Source: JACJXF01 sp964349045 (GTDB lineage Bacteria; Bacteroidota; Bacteroidia; Bacteroidales; GCA-2748055). Taken from it: a stretch of DNA of 20,192 nt. The translations under genes and the position numbers were made by a program. Under the pieces are notes generated by a model, which was not told the origin of the DNA, did not search any database, and saw nothing but the letters and a program-made list of their open reading frames with translations. Below are positions 1-10,500 of the stretch, one piece after another. Position 1 is the stretch's first letter, and every line of letters begins with the position of its first letter. Location: positions 1-20,192 of the forward strand of contig CAYGFI010000085.1 in assembly GCA_964349045.1 (NCBI GenBank), given 5' to 3'.

Positions 1-47
1 CTTATAAACAAAATTTTTGTTGAAAAGCTTGTTTTTATCTTAGAATT

Positions 48-80
48 CGTGACGAACGTGACGACGTGACGACGTGACGA
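48..80. repeat. Octamer tandem array, CGTGACGA type (left arm)
   Basis: A 9-mer CGTGACGAA (48-56) is followed by three perfect CGTGACGA octamers (57-64, 65-72, 73-80). The core CGTGAC is the reverse complement of the GTCACG core of the array at 220-249, so the two arrays form the outer arms of an imperfect inverted structure around the hairpin at 147-196. No ORF explains the region. It has no spacers and is not CRISPR-like. Confidence 0.8.
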
Positions 81-146
81 TGAGGCGAATGTAAGAATAT
101 TTTTGGTATTATCGGTAACCTCTTAGTCACCGTAGCTTTCCGTGAG

Positions 147-196
147 CGCTGAAGCTACTCTGCGGAGGCGCTCCGCGTGTCGCCGAAGCTTCAGCG
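147..196. repeat. Nested inverted repeat (hairpin within hairpin)
   Basis: A perfect 10-bp inverted repeat, CGCTGAAGCT at 147-156 and AGCTTCAGCG at 187-196, encloses a second hairpin GCGGAG-GCG-CTCCGC at 162-176. The segment is clearly more GC-rich than the flanking AT-rich DNA. It could be a small non-autonomous repetitive element, such as a REP- or MITE-like sequence; this is inference, because no transposase or target-site duplication is visible. Confidence 0.7.
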
Positions 197-219
197 GAGG
201 CGCAAGCGTAGGTGAGCCA

Positions 220-249
220 GTCACGCCGTCACTCCGTCACGCCTTCACC
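220..249. repeat. Octamer tandem array, GTCACGCC type (right arm)
   Basis: Three 8-bp units, GTCACGCC (220-227), GTCACTCC (228-235) and GTCACGCC (236-243), are followed by a degenerate TTCACC. In reverse complement these carry the same CGTGAC core as the left array at 48-80. Function unknown. Confidence 0.75.
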
Positions 250-265
250 TAAATCAGACCTTACC

Positions 266-306
266 AAAACAAAATGGCTAAAGATATCAACTACCTTTAG
301 CCATTT
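266..306 (-). terminator. Rho-independent terminator after tRNA-Leu(GAG)
   Basis: On the minus strand a perfect 12-bp stem (AAATGGCTAAAG at 306-295 pairing with CTTTAGCCATTT at 283-272) closes an 11-nt loop. It runs into a T-rich stretch, TTTTGTTTT (274-266). It begins 8 bases after the mature 3' end of the tRNA, as expected for a tRNA transcript terminator. The T-tract is interrupted by one G. Confidence 0.8.
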
Positions 307-314
307 AAAAAATG

Positions 315-399
315 TGCCCAGGACTGGACTCGAACCAGCACGTCCTTGCGAACACCAGCCCCTCAAGCTGGCGTGTCTACCAAATTTCACCACCTGGGC
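315..399 (-). tRNA. tRNA-Leu (anticodon GAG)
   Basis: The minus strand folds as a class II tRNA of 85 nt. The acceptor stem is GCCCAGG (399-393) with CCTGGGC (322-316), and the discriminator is A at 315. The D-loop carries TTGGTAGAC. The anticodon stem CCAGC/GCTGG encloses the loop TTGAGGG, giving anticodon GAG for leucine CTC and CTT codons. A long variable arm is closed by a short GTTC/GGAC stem, and the T-loop is TTCGAGT. The 3' CCA is not encoded. A promoter box lies 24 bases upstream and a terminator follows. Confidence 0.96.
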
Positions 400-422
400 A
401 GATATTTTTTAAAAATGTGTCG

Positions 423-453
423 CAAATATATAAATTCTATTTATTAATCCATA
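423..453 (-). promoter_or_regulatory. Putative Bacteroidota-type promoter for tRNA-Leu(GAG)
   Basis: The minus strand carries TATATTTG (430-423), an exact match to the Bacteroidota -7 consensus TAnnTTTG. A weak -33 element, TATG (453-450), lies 19 bp upstream; consensus is TTTG at about that distance. The -7 box lies 24 bases before the tRNA 5' end, giving a plausible short leader. The upstream box is imperfect, so the call rests mainly on the -7 match and position. Confidence 0.5.
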
Positions 454-474
454 AAAAGTTTGTAAGTAATCAGT

Positions 475-547
475 GTCTGGAGTGTTTAAAGTTTGGAGTG
501 CCTGAAGTGCCTGAAGTTTGGGGCGCCAAAAGTCTGGAGCGCTTAAA
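475..547. repeat. Array of 16-bp degenerate direct repeats
   Basis: Four 16-bp units of the form GTYTGGRGYGYYWRAA occur at 475-490, 491-506, 516-531 and 532-547, with a 9-bp partial unit GTGCCTGAA at 507-515. The array sits between the tRNA-Leu(GAG) promoter and the stop codon of the PorP/SprF-like gene. Units are contiguous with no spacers, so this is a short tandem repeat and not CRISPR. No terminator hairpin is visible after the protein gene in this interval. Confidence 0.8.
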
Positions 548-554
548 TTCTGTA

Positions 555-1583
555 TCACATGCCCGGACAAGGTAAGGCCTTGTGTTTAACCTTTTTCCGT
601 TTTTTATCAACAAAAGAATATATAACTGAGACTTCGTGTGCCCCGCCGGTTTGGGTAATTAATTTTGAGACTGTGAAATCATAGCTATAGCCCAGACGGA
701 ATGCCGCGAATTTATATCCAAGCAGCAAAGTAATTGCCCCAAGATTTGGATTACCGGGAATAACCGGGAGCCCCCTGTACCAAAGCCCGAAATTAAGCGG
801 TTCATGAGTGTAATAGGTACCCAGATCAAGATATGATATATTTTTCTGACTGAAAAAATTAAATGCCACGGTAACGCTTTCTTCTTTTCTTCTGATGGTC
901 TTACTTTTGATATGGTATTTTCCTCCACCAAATGCCGCATAGCGAAATGGAATATAATCGCCTCCACTGGCAAGTGTATTACTGAAAAACATTAAATGAT
1001 CCATGGTGAATCCAAACCAATACTGATCCGAATAGGCAAGAAGGGATGTTGTAAAATCAATATGGCTCACAGGTTCTGTATTAAGCAACTTGTCCATTTC
1101 AATTGAAGAACCCGGGGTACTTCCTCCATTTCCACTTCTCAGGATCTGATCCCCAAACGTCAGAAAGGAATAATCAATACTTTCCCAGAAATAATAAGCC
1201 TGTAATCCGGGACGGAATTTCCATTTTTGGGTGATATTAAAGTTGAAAGAATAATTTAATCCGAGCCGGGTAAGATTCATTAATCCGTTGCCGGCATCAT
1301 CACGTAAAAGAAGTAATCCGACTCCACTTCTGTACTTTTCCAGGTAGTAATCTGCAGACAAGGCGGTAGTGATAAATGTAGAAGTTAATCTTGGCCATTG
1401 ATCCCTGTAATTAATTATCAACCTTCCCCCCCCGGATGTTCCGGCAAACGATGGGGCCAGGTACAGAGGGGAAGAATAGAACTGTGAAAACTGAGGATCC
1501 TGGGCATGAACAGAAATGAGAGCGCTTATATTGACAATAGTAAATATAAGGCATTTCAATATTATTTTATTTGCAGATTCCAT
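555..1583 (-). CDS. PorP/SprF family type IX secretion system membrane protein
   Basis: The 342-residue product has a signal peptide of about 27 residues (ending SVHA before QDPQFSQFY). Next come the family hallmark QFSQFYSSPLYLAPSFAGT and alternating strands rich in aromatic and glycine residues, as in outer-membrane beta-barrels; usual length is about 300-340 aa. Members assist surface delivery of T9SS cargo with type B C-terminal domains. In Flavobacterium johnsoniae SprF is needed for secretion of SprB. Here the ATG overlaps the giant gene's stop by one base (TAATG), which fixes the start and implies translational coupling. That supports a dedicated partner role for the protein encoded immediately upstream. 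The end of the protein is a basic tail (DKKRKKVKHK). A run of eight Gs (1433-1426, coding strand) encodes Gly51-53 and could be slippage-prone. Family assignment is strong; the specific partnership is inferred. Confidence 0.93.
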   Translation of the reverse strand: MESANKIILKCLIFTIVNISALISVHAQDPQFSQFYSSPLYLAPSFAGTSGGGRLIINYRDQWPRLTSTFITTALSADYYLEKYRSGVGLLLLRDDAGNGLMNLTRLGLNYSFNFNITQKWKFRPGLQAYYFWESIDYSFLTFGDQILRSGNGGSTPGSSIEMDKLLNTEPVSHIDFTTSLLAYSDQYWFGFTMDHLMFFSNTLASGGDYIPFRYAAFGGGKYHIKSKTIRRKEESVTVAFNFFSQKNISYLDLGTYYTHEPLNFGLWYRGLPVIPGNPNLGAITLLLGYKFAAFRLGYSYDFTVSKLITQTGGAHEVSVIYSFVDKKRKKVKHKALPCPGM

Positions 1584-4500
1584 TATTGGCTATAGATTAT
1601 GATCAGGCTGCCTATTTCCGAAAAAGGCTCGCCATTATTGTATTTACCGGAAATTCTGTAAACATATACTCCTTCTTCAACCAGTTTGCCTTTAAAATAT
1701 CCATCCCACCCGATATTAATATCATCGCTTTTAAAAAGTACAATACCAAACCTGTTATAAATCTCAAGGTGATAATCCAGAAGATCCTCGCCATAACCAT
1801 GGAAAACGTCATTGCTGTAGTCATTTGGGTTTACAATACCGCCGGTTGGTCCATTCATATTCGGAGTAAACGCATTCGGGAATTCAATACGCCCTTTTCT
1901 TTCCACCCTTACAGCATTGAATTTTGTTTCTGAATCAATGCATTGATAATCTGTTATAACCGTGAGTGTCACGTCAAATACGCCTGTTGTTTGATAGCGA
2001 TGCAATGGATTAACTTCAGTTGTAGTGGTTCCATCACCAAAATCCCATATTACGCTCTCAACTCCGGTGGTAAGTGCAAAACAGTGAAGAGGTTCATCAA
2101 GTTCACTTGGAGGCGTTGAAATATAAAGAACCGCCGGGGTTATATCCAGTTCCGCATCGGGTTGCTCTCTTACAATTATTGTTGTATTTTTTTTAATCAA
2201 TATTCCATCAGGCCCGGTTCCGGTCAGGGTGACTATATATTCGCCCGGGAAATTGTAGGTATGCGAGGGATTGGTTTCAAATGACAAAGCACTACTGTCG
2301 CCAAAATCCCAGGTAAACGGATTTCCCCCGATAGATGCATTAGTGAAATCAACCTGCAGGGAAGGGCACCCGCTTTGGGGAGTTGGGATGAACTCCACAA
2401 CAGGAAGTATATAATACGTGATAGTAACTTCATCAGAAGCTTCACAACCGTTTTTATTAATGGTCCAGGTGAAGGAATTAGCGCCTTGTCCAAGATTGGT
2501 AACCTTTGTTTCGAAGTTACCCGGAGTTTCTATATTTCCATTACCGGCCCCCTGTTTCCATTCACCCAGGCCACTGGCCGGCTTGTTTCCAACGAGAGTT
2601 ACACCCGGTAAATAGACCACTTTATCTAAACCTGCATCCACCTCCGACAGGTTGTTGGTAATAATCACATCATCAGATGTCCGGCATCTTCCATTTTCCG
2701 TTGTCCATCGTAAGGTATTTGGTCCGAAGCCGAGACTTGATATTTGAGTTGTATATTCAGTCGGATTGTCAATAATCCCGAATCCACTGGCTACTTTCCA
2801 TATCCCGGTTCCTATAATTGGATAATTTGCAAGAAGGCTGGCAGTATTGTTGCAAATTGACCTGTCTTCACCGGCATAAGCCAGTGTCGGGAGACTGTTG
2901 ATAAGATTCATCTCATCGTACAGGTAGCAGCTACCGTTAGTAATGGTCCACCGTAACTGGTTTGATCCATTTCCGGCATTACTAACTTTTGTATACGGAT
3001 CAAATGGATCCACAAATGAGGCGGAACCGCTTACTACCCCCCATTTACCGGTTCCAATCTGTGGCAAATTAGCTGCCATAAAGGTTTCTGACGCGCAAAT
3101 ATCCTGATCAGGTCCGGAAGAGGGTATTGAGGGAAGATTATTTGCTACATGAACCGTATCATAATTGCTGCATCCTGCAATAGTTACAGTCCAGACCAAA
3201 ATATTTTCTCCTTTTTCGAGATTCCTGACCCTGGTGTTATATGATGTATTATCGTTGAATGTAGCAGATCCTGATGCTATCGACCAACGGCCGTAACCGC
3301 CATCTGCAGGTTCGGATGCAAACAATTCTGTTGAATCTTCGCAAATGTATTGATCCAAACCGGCATCAATATCGGTAGGTTGTTTATTATTAATTATCAT
3401 CTCATCAGCTGAAATACAACCTTCATTTTCAATAATCCATCTCAGGGTATTTTTTCCAAGACTCAGGTTGATAATTTCGGAATTATTCTGTTCGGGGGTC
3501 AGAATATTGGCTGATCCTTCTATCACAACCCAGACTCCTTCTCCTACTATGGGACTATTTCCATTAAGAAATATACTCTCGCCGCAAACAGTTCTATCGG
3601 TGCCTGCATTGGAGGTGGATGGACTGTTATTTTCAATAGTAATTTCATCATATGATATACAACCTGCATTAGTAACAGTCCAACGGAGTGTATTTGTCCC
3701 CAGGTCAAGCTTGTTTACAACTGTATTGGGCAAGGAAGAATTGGTAAAACCTGCTGATCCGGATCCACCAATGACCCGCCAGAATCCGGTTCCGGGTTGG
3801 GGATTACCTGCAGCTAAGGAAGCAGAATTGCTGCACAATTCATCCCCGGGTCCTGCATCCGCCTGGATAAAATCGTAGCTGATATTCGCATCGGAATAAG
3901 AAGAACATTCCTTGTACGTTATGGTCCACCTGAACCGGTTTAATCCCGATGCAAGACTTTTTGCAAACGTTTTTGGATTTGCCGGGTTATCTAAAACCGC
4001 GCTCCCATTAAGAATGGTCCATAAACCGGTTCCATATACCGGGGTATTCCCAGCAAGCTGGATTGAGTCAACACAAATGGATTTTGAAGCAGGTGTTGAT
4101 GATTGGGTTGGTTTATGGCTGGTAATTTTAACAGTATCGGATGACAAACATCCAAAATTCGAAATAGTCCATTTAAGGAGATTATCTTCAATTGCAAGAT
4201 TTTTTGCCTTGTTACCGAAAAAACCGGCAGAACCGCTAACCACACTCCATTCACCCGTTCCGACTGATGGGGAGTTGGGATAAAGAGTAATCGAGTCTGC
4301 ACAGGTAGTCTGATCAACACCTGCATCTGCATTTGATGGCTGATCATTAAAAATATTTACCTCATCCGATAAAATGCATGTTCCGTTGGTTAGTGTCCAG
4401 CGGAATGTATTAGCCCCATTGCTCAGATCGCTTACGGTAGTATTGTACTGTGTATCATTTGTGATTGTAGCTGAGCCGCCAATAATTGTCCATTTTGCAG

Positions 4501-7500
4501 AGCCGACAATGGGAATATTTCCGGAAAGTTGAGTCTGGGTTAAACATAAATGCCTATCAATACCGGCGTTCGGGGTAGTGGGGGAGTTATTTATAATGAC
4601 CACGGAATCATAGGTAGTCTTATATTCATAGATTGTCCACCTGTAAATATTTTGTCCTTTCCCGATATTTGTAACATTCGTATCAAATTTCCTGGCATCG
4701 ATGAAATTTCCCGATCCTGCAATAACAGACCATTGGCCAATTCCGTAGGTAGGCTTGGTACCCATCAATTGGGTTTGATCAGAGCATAGTGTCTGATTAA
4801 CACCAGCATCTGTAACAGTCGGGGTATAGTTTATTACAATAACTTCATCTTCATTGTAACAGGTTTTATTAGTAATTGTCCATTTGAAAATGTTTTCACC
4901 TATACTGAGATTTGAAACGGAAGATGTTGGAGATAATGGATCCACGATGATCCCTGAACCATTAACCAGGGTCCAGATACCGGTTCCGATGGTTGGAGTG
5001 TTGCCGGCAAGAACATAACTGTTAGTGAGCAGTATTGTGTCTGTTCCTGCAAATGAATTGGTGGGCAGGTCATTTGTAATGGAAACCGTATCGCTGCTGA
5101 TGCAACTATTATTGTTAACAGACCATTTTAAAATATTCGTTCCTCTGACAATATTTACCAGACCCGATTTTGGATTAGTGATCCCGACAAAATTAGCGCC
5201 TCCACTTACAATGGACCAGTTGCCGGTTCCTACAGTTGGGGTTGTTGCATCGAGTATAGTTGAATTTGCGCAGAGAACCTGGTCCTGACCGGCATTTACG
5301 GTAACAATATTATTAGTGAGTACAACAGTATCCCGGGTTGTACAATTATTTTCCGTAACTGTCCACATCAGGATATTATTTCCTTTTCCCAGGTTGGAAA
5401 TAGCGCTGTTATATAATCCCGTGTTTGAAATAGTTCCAAATCCACTGATAAGAAACCAGCTCCCATTTGAAGTGTTATTTCCTTCCAGTACTGATGATGT
5501 ACTGCATAAATTCTGGTCAAAGCCTGCATCGGCAACAGGTTTAGGATTGACAGTAACAGATAAGGGGGCAGAGGTGGGTCCTGCACCGCAACTGTTTCTT
5601 CCATTGACGGTAAAAATCCCACCCAGTGCATCGATAGCATAGTTTACCACAATATGACGACTGTCTGCGCCGCTTGTGATACTTACCCCATAAGGCAGTG
5701 ACCATTCATATGTGGTGGCATTACTTATTTGTGGAACTTCATACGCCTTTGTAGTTTCTCCCTGGCAAAGGGTTGTACTTCCGGTGATAACACCGGCTGC
5801 TCCCGGAAGCTCATTCACAAATAATGATGAGGGATCTGAACTTATTGTACCGCATGTACCTGTTATCATACAACGATATACTCCATTATCTGATGTGCTT
5901 GATAAGTCCGATATAGTCAGGATATCGTTATCTGAACCGTCGATTTTAACACCATCTGCGAGAGGGGCCCCATCCTTTTCCCAGGCATAACTAAGGTTAT
6001 TCCCGGTTACCGTTACTGCAAAATACGTATTTTCACCTGCACATTTCACCTGAACTGTTGGAGACTGTGATACAAGAGTTGTTGAAGTATTTACATTAAG
6101 GGTAGCTGCAGTACTGTTCAGTGAACCCCCATCCCCGCTTACCGCACAGGTATAAACACCTCCATCGGTGATGCTGACCGGTGATATCGTCAGGTTTTGC
6201 GTGGCAGATCCTGATATTTTACCTGTCAGGTCTGATACAGGTGATCCATTTTTTCTCCATTGGTATTTCAGGTTAACACCTGTTGCAGTAACTTTAAATA
6301 CTGCTGTCAGACCTTCACAAATAGTTTGATTGACAGGATGTGTCAGTATTACCGTAGCAACATTTACCGTAAGGTTAGCCGGATCGCTGACAACCATGCC
6401 ACAAGATCCGGTAACAACGCATGTGTATGCTCCTGAATTTGATGTAGTTGCTGAATTGATCGACAAAACAGAACTTGCTGTTCCTGTTATGTTCGCTCCG
6501 TCAGATAGGTTGGCTCCGTTTCTCTGCCATTGATATACCAGGTTGTCACCTGTTGCATTTATTGTAAAGGTAACAGGTGTACCATCATCCACCGACTGTT
6601 GTAATGGATGCAGGGTTATTTCAGTTGTTGATTGTACTGTAATCGCTGCCAGTCCGCTATTCTGACTGTCACATAAACCGGTTACCAGACAATTATATAT
6701 TCCGGCATTCGCACCGTTAATATTAGAAATATTAAGATTAGGAGTAGTTGAACCGGAATAATTCCCACCATCAGTAACATTCGAGCCATCTTTTTTCCAT
6801 CGATATGTATCGGTACTGCTCAGCGATAAAACTGAAAGTTTTACTGTTTCACCAAGGCATTTGGTGGCGCCGGAAGGGTTCGATAAGATCTGAACTTTTG
6901 AATTAATCACAAGTTCTGCAGCATCGCTCAGGTATCCTCCACAGGTTCCTGTAATATAGCACTGATAATTATCCCCATCTGCAAGAACCAGGTCACTGAT
7001 AATAAGGATAGATGTTGTAGCGCTGGTTATATGGTTTCCGTCATCAATCAGGGGAATGCCATTCTTACGCCATTCATATATAAGGCCGCTACCATTTGCT
7101 TCCACCGTAAAAAACGCGTCATCATCCTCACATTTAACCTGATCCTGTGGATGAAGGGTTATCATGGTTGCGGCACTCACTGTCAGTGTAGCGCTCAGGG
7201 AATTCTGCGAGCCGCATGAACCTGATACCAGGCAGGAGTAAGCGCCCTGGTTTGAAACAAGAACATTGGCGATTGTAAGATTTTTCGAAGTGGCGCCGGA
7301 AATACTCCCCCCATTGACCAGATCAACTCCATTCTTTTTCCATTGATAGGATAGATTTCCACCACTTGCCGTTACACTGAAAGTAGCAGGATTTCCCGTA
7401 CATAAAGCTAAAGAAGAGGGTTGTGTGGTTATAAGAGTATTTTGATTTACAATCAAAGTTGCAGGATTACTTATATCATTCCCGCAAATACCTGTAACAA

Positions 7501-10500
7501 CGCAATTATAAACACCTCCATCTGCAACAACCAGATCTGAAACGTATAAAACCGGTGAGTCTGCTCCAGCGATCCTTCCACCATTAGAGAGATTCACTCC
7601 AGTTCTCTGCCATCTGTATTCAAGACTATCTCCGGAAGCAGTTATGACAAAAATAGCATCATCTCCTTCACATTTATTACCATCTATCGGATGAAGAGTT
7701 ACGTTGGTAAGGTTGCTGACCGTTAAACTGGCAGGAAAACTATTTTCGCTTCCTTCATTTCCTGTAACGAGGCATGAATAGCTGCCGGCGTCCGCAACGG
7801 TTAAATTATTAATTGAAAGGTTTGAAGAGGTTGATCCGCTTATCCGAAGGCCATTTACCAGGCTTATTCCATCTTTCTTCCACTGATAGGTCAGGTTGGT
7901 ACCTCCGGCAATTACATTAAGTCCTACGCTTTCACCTGTACATTTTTGAACAGGTCCAAACGGATGAGTAGTAATAAGGGTAAGCAAATTTACCGCCAAT
8001 GACGCGGGATTACTTGCTGTTGAGCCACATGTACCAATTATGATGCAAAAATATGATCCGGCATGAGTTGAATTCAGACCTGTGAGAGTAAGTATTGAAG
8101 TTGTTGCTCCGGAGTACACCCCTCCATCTGATAGCATAACACCATTCCTGTACCATTGATAGGTAAGATTTTCACCGGTGACTGCAACTGAGAAACTGGC
8201 ATTACCATTTTCAACTGCCTGAAATGCGGTTGGTTGAGTGATTATCACAGTTGTGGGATAAACGGTAAGACTTGCAGGCAGACTATTATTTATGCCACAA
8301 CTATTTGTTATATAGCAGGAGTAAACAGCTATATCATCTGAAGTTACTGCGTTTATCGCGAGGATGCTTGTTTGTGTACCCGATATTCTTCCTCCGTCGG
8401 ACATATCTGCACCGTTTTTCCTCCATTGATACAGCAAATTGGTTCCTGATGCAGTGACAGAAAAACTCACACTATTTCCCGCACACACCTGTTGACTGAC
8501 AGGATTTCCTGATATTAAAACTTCTGAAAGGATATTCAGATTGGCAGCATTGGAAAATACAATTCCGCAATTTCCGGTAATCAGACAACGGTACAATCCA
8601 GCATCAGCAGCATCCACGGAGGATAATAACAGGGTATTACTTTGAGCTCCGGAAATATTTACACCAGCTAACTGCCATTGATAAGTAAGTCCGGTTCCAG
8701 ATGCAGTAACAGAGAAATTTACATCAGTGCCGTTACATGCAGTTTTATTAGTCGGTTGTGTGGTAATAAGGATATTTTCATTGACAGTGAGGAAAGCCGG
8801 TTCGGTATTAATATTCCCACAACTCCCATTTACCTGGCATTGGTATATGCCTGCATATTCAGCATCTATATTGGTAATACTCAAGGTACTGGTAACGGAT
8901 CCTGTATATCTTCCAGTATCCGAGACAGGGAGGCCATTGAATGTCCACTGGTAACTCAGGTTTGATCCTGTTGCTGATACAGCAAAACTGGCGTTCACTC
9001 CTGCACATTCTGTAACATTGGCCGGTTGAGTTACAATGACTGTCGGATTATTTAAAGTAAGGTTGGCAATACTGGTTGATTTCGTTCCGCAGGCATTTGT
9101 TACCTTGCAAAAATAAGAACCAACATCAGTAGCATCTACAGCAGACAGAACCAGGTTGTTAATATTTTCACCCGGAATATTTATTATTCCTTTTACCCAC
9201 TGGTATGCCAGATTAGATCCGGTTGCATTTGTTGAAAAAATTACATTATCTCCCGGGCAGGCAGCAGAACTAACCGGATTCGAAGTTATGGTAATGTTTG
9301 CATCAACATTTAGAAGTGCGGTATTGGATGTCAGGGTTCCGCAATTTCCTGAAACTACACAGGCATACCCTCCTGCATTTCCCGGAAGCAGGTTATTGAT
9401 AGTCAGGTTAGGCGAGGTAGCTCCCGATATATTGGTTCCGTTAACAACATTTGATCCATTAAACTGCCACTGGAAATTCAGGCCTGAACCGTTTGCCGCA
9501 ACATTGAAGCTTGCATTGGTTCCCTGACATGTTGAATAACTGGAAGGATGAAATACTATACTCACATCGGTGTATACGGTAAGTTGGACAGGATTACTGA
9601 TTTTATTTCCACAGGTACCATTTATAATGCATTGGTAGGTACCTGCATGTGATGAATTTACCGATGTTAAGATCAAAGTGGGACTGGTTGCTCCTGAAAT
9701 GTTAACTCCGTTAACAAGATCAATGTCATTACGTTGCCATTTATACGTCAGGTTAGAACCTGTTACAGTAACACTAAATGAAGTATTATTTCCCGGGCAA
9801 ATAGATTTGTTTACCGGTTGACCGGTTATAACAATATTCTCATTAACAGTCAGGAAAGCTGCATTGGTATTAAAATTTCCACAACTTCCGTTTACCTGGC
9901 ATTGGTAGATACCTGCATAATCTGCAGCTATACTGCTAATACTCAGTTTATTGGTATTTGAACCTGCATATCTTCCTGTATCGGAAACAGGGAGGCCGTT
10001 AAATGTCCACTGGTAACTCAGGTTTGATCCTGTAGCGACCACAGTAAAACTGGCATTTGCGCCTGCACAATTGGTAACATCGACCGGCTGGGTTACGATA
10101 ACTGTAGAATCATTTAAGGTGAGACTGGCACTACTGGTTGATTTCGTTCCGCAGGCATTTGTTACCTTGCAAAAATAAGAACCAACATTAGCAGTGCTTA
10201 TGGAATCCAGGACCAGGTTGTTAGTATTCTCACCCGGTATATTAACTATACCTTTTACCCACTGGTATACAAGATTCGAACCGGTTGCAACTGTAGAAAA
10301 AATTACATTTTCTCCCCGGCAGGCAGCATAACTGGTTGGATTCGTTGTAATGGTAATGTTTGCATCAACACTTAGAAGTGCGGTATTGGATGTCAGGGTT
10401 CCGCAATTTCCTGAAACTACACAGGCATATCCTCCTGAATTTCCCGGAAGCAAATTATTAATTGCCAAATTAGGAGAAGTCGCTCCCGATATATTTACTC

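Noticed and set aside
212..575. Two plus-strand ORFs of 66 and 87 codons
   Set aside because: Both run through the tRNA-Leu(GAG) gene; the peptide patterns are the usual false translation of a tRNA.
659..973. Minus-strand 104-codon ORF inside the PorP/SprF-like gene
   Set aside because: It is an alternative frame of a gene with clear family features throughout.
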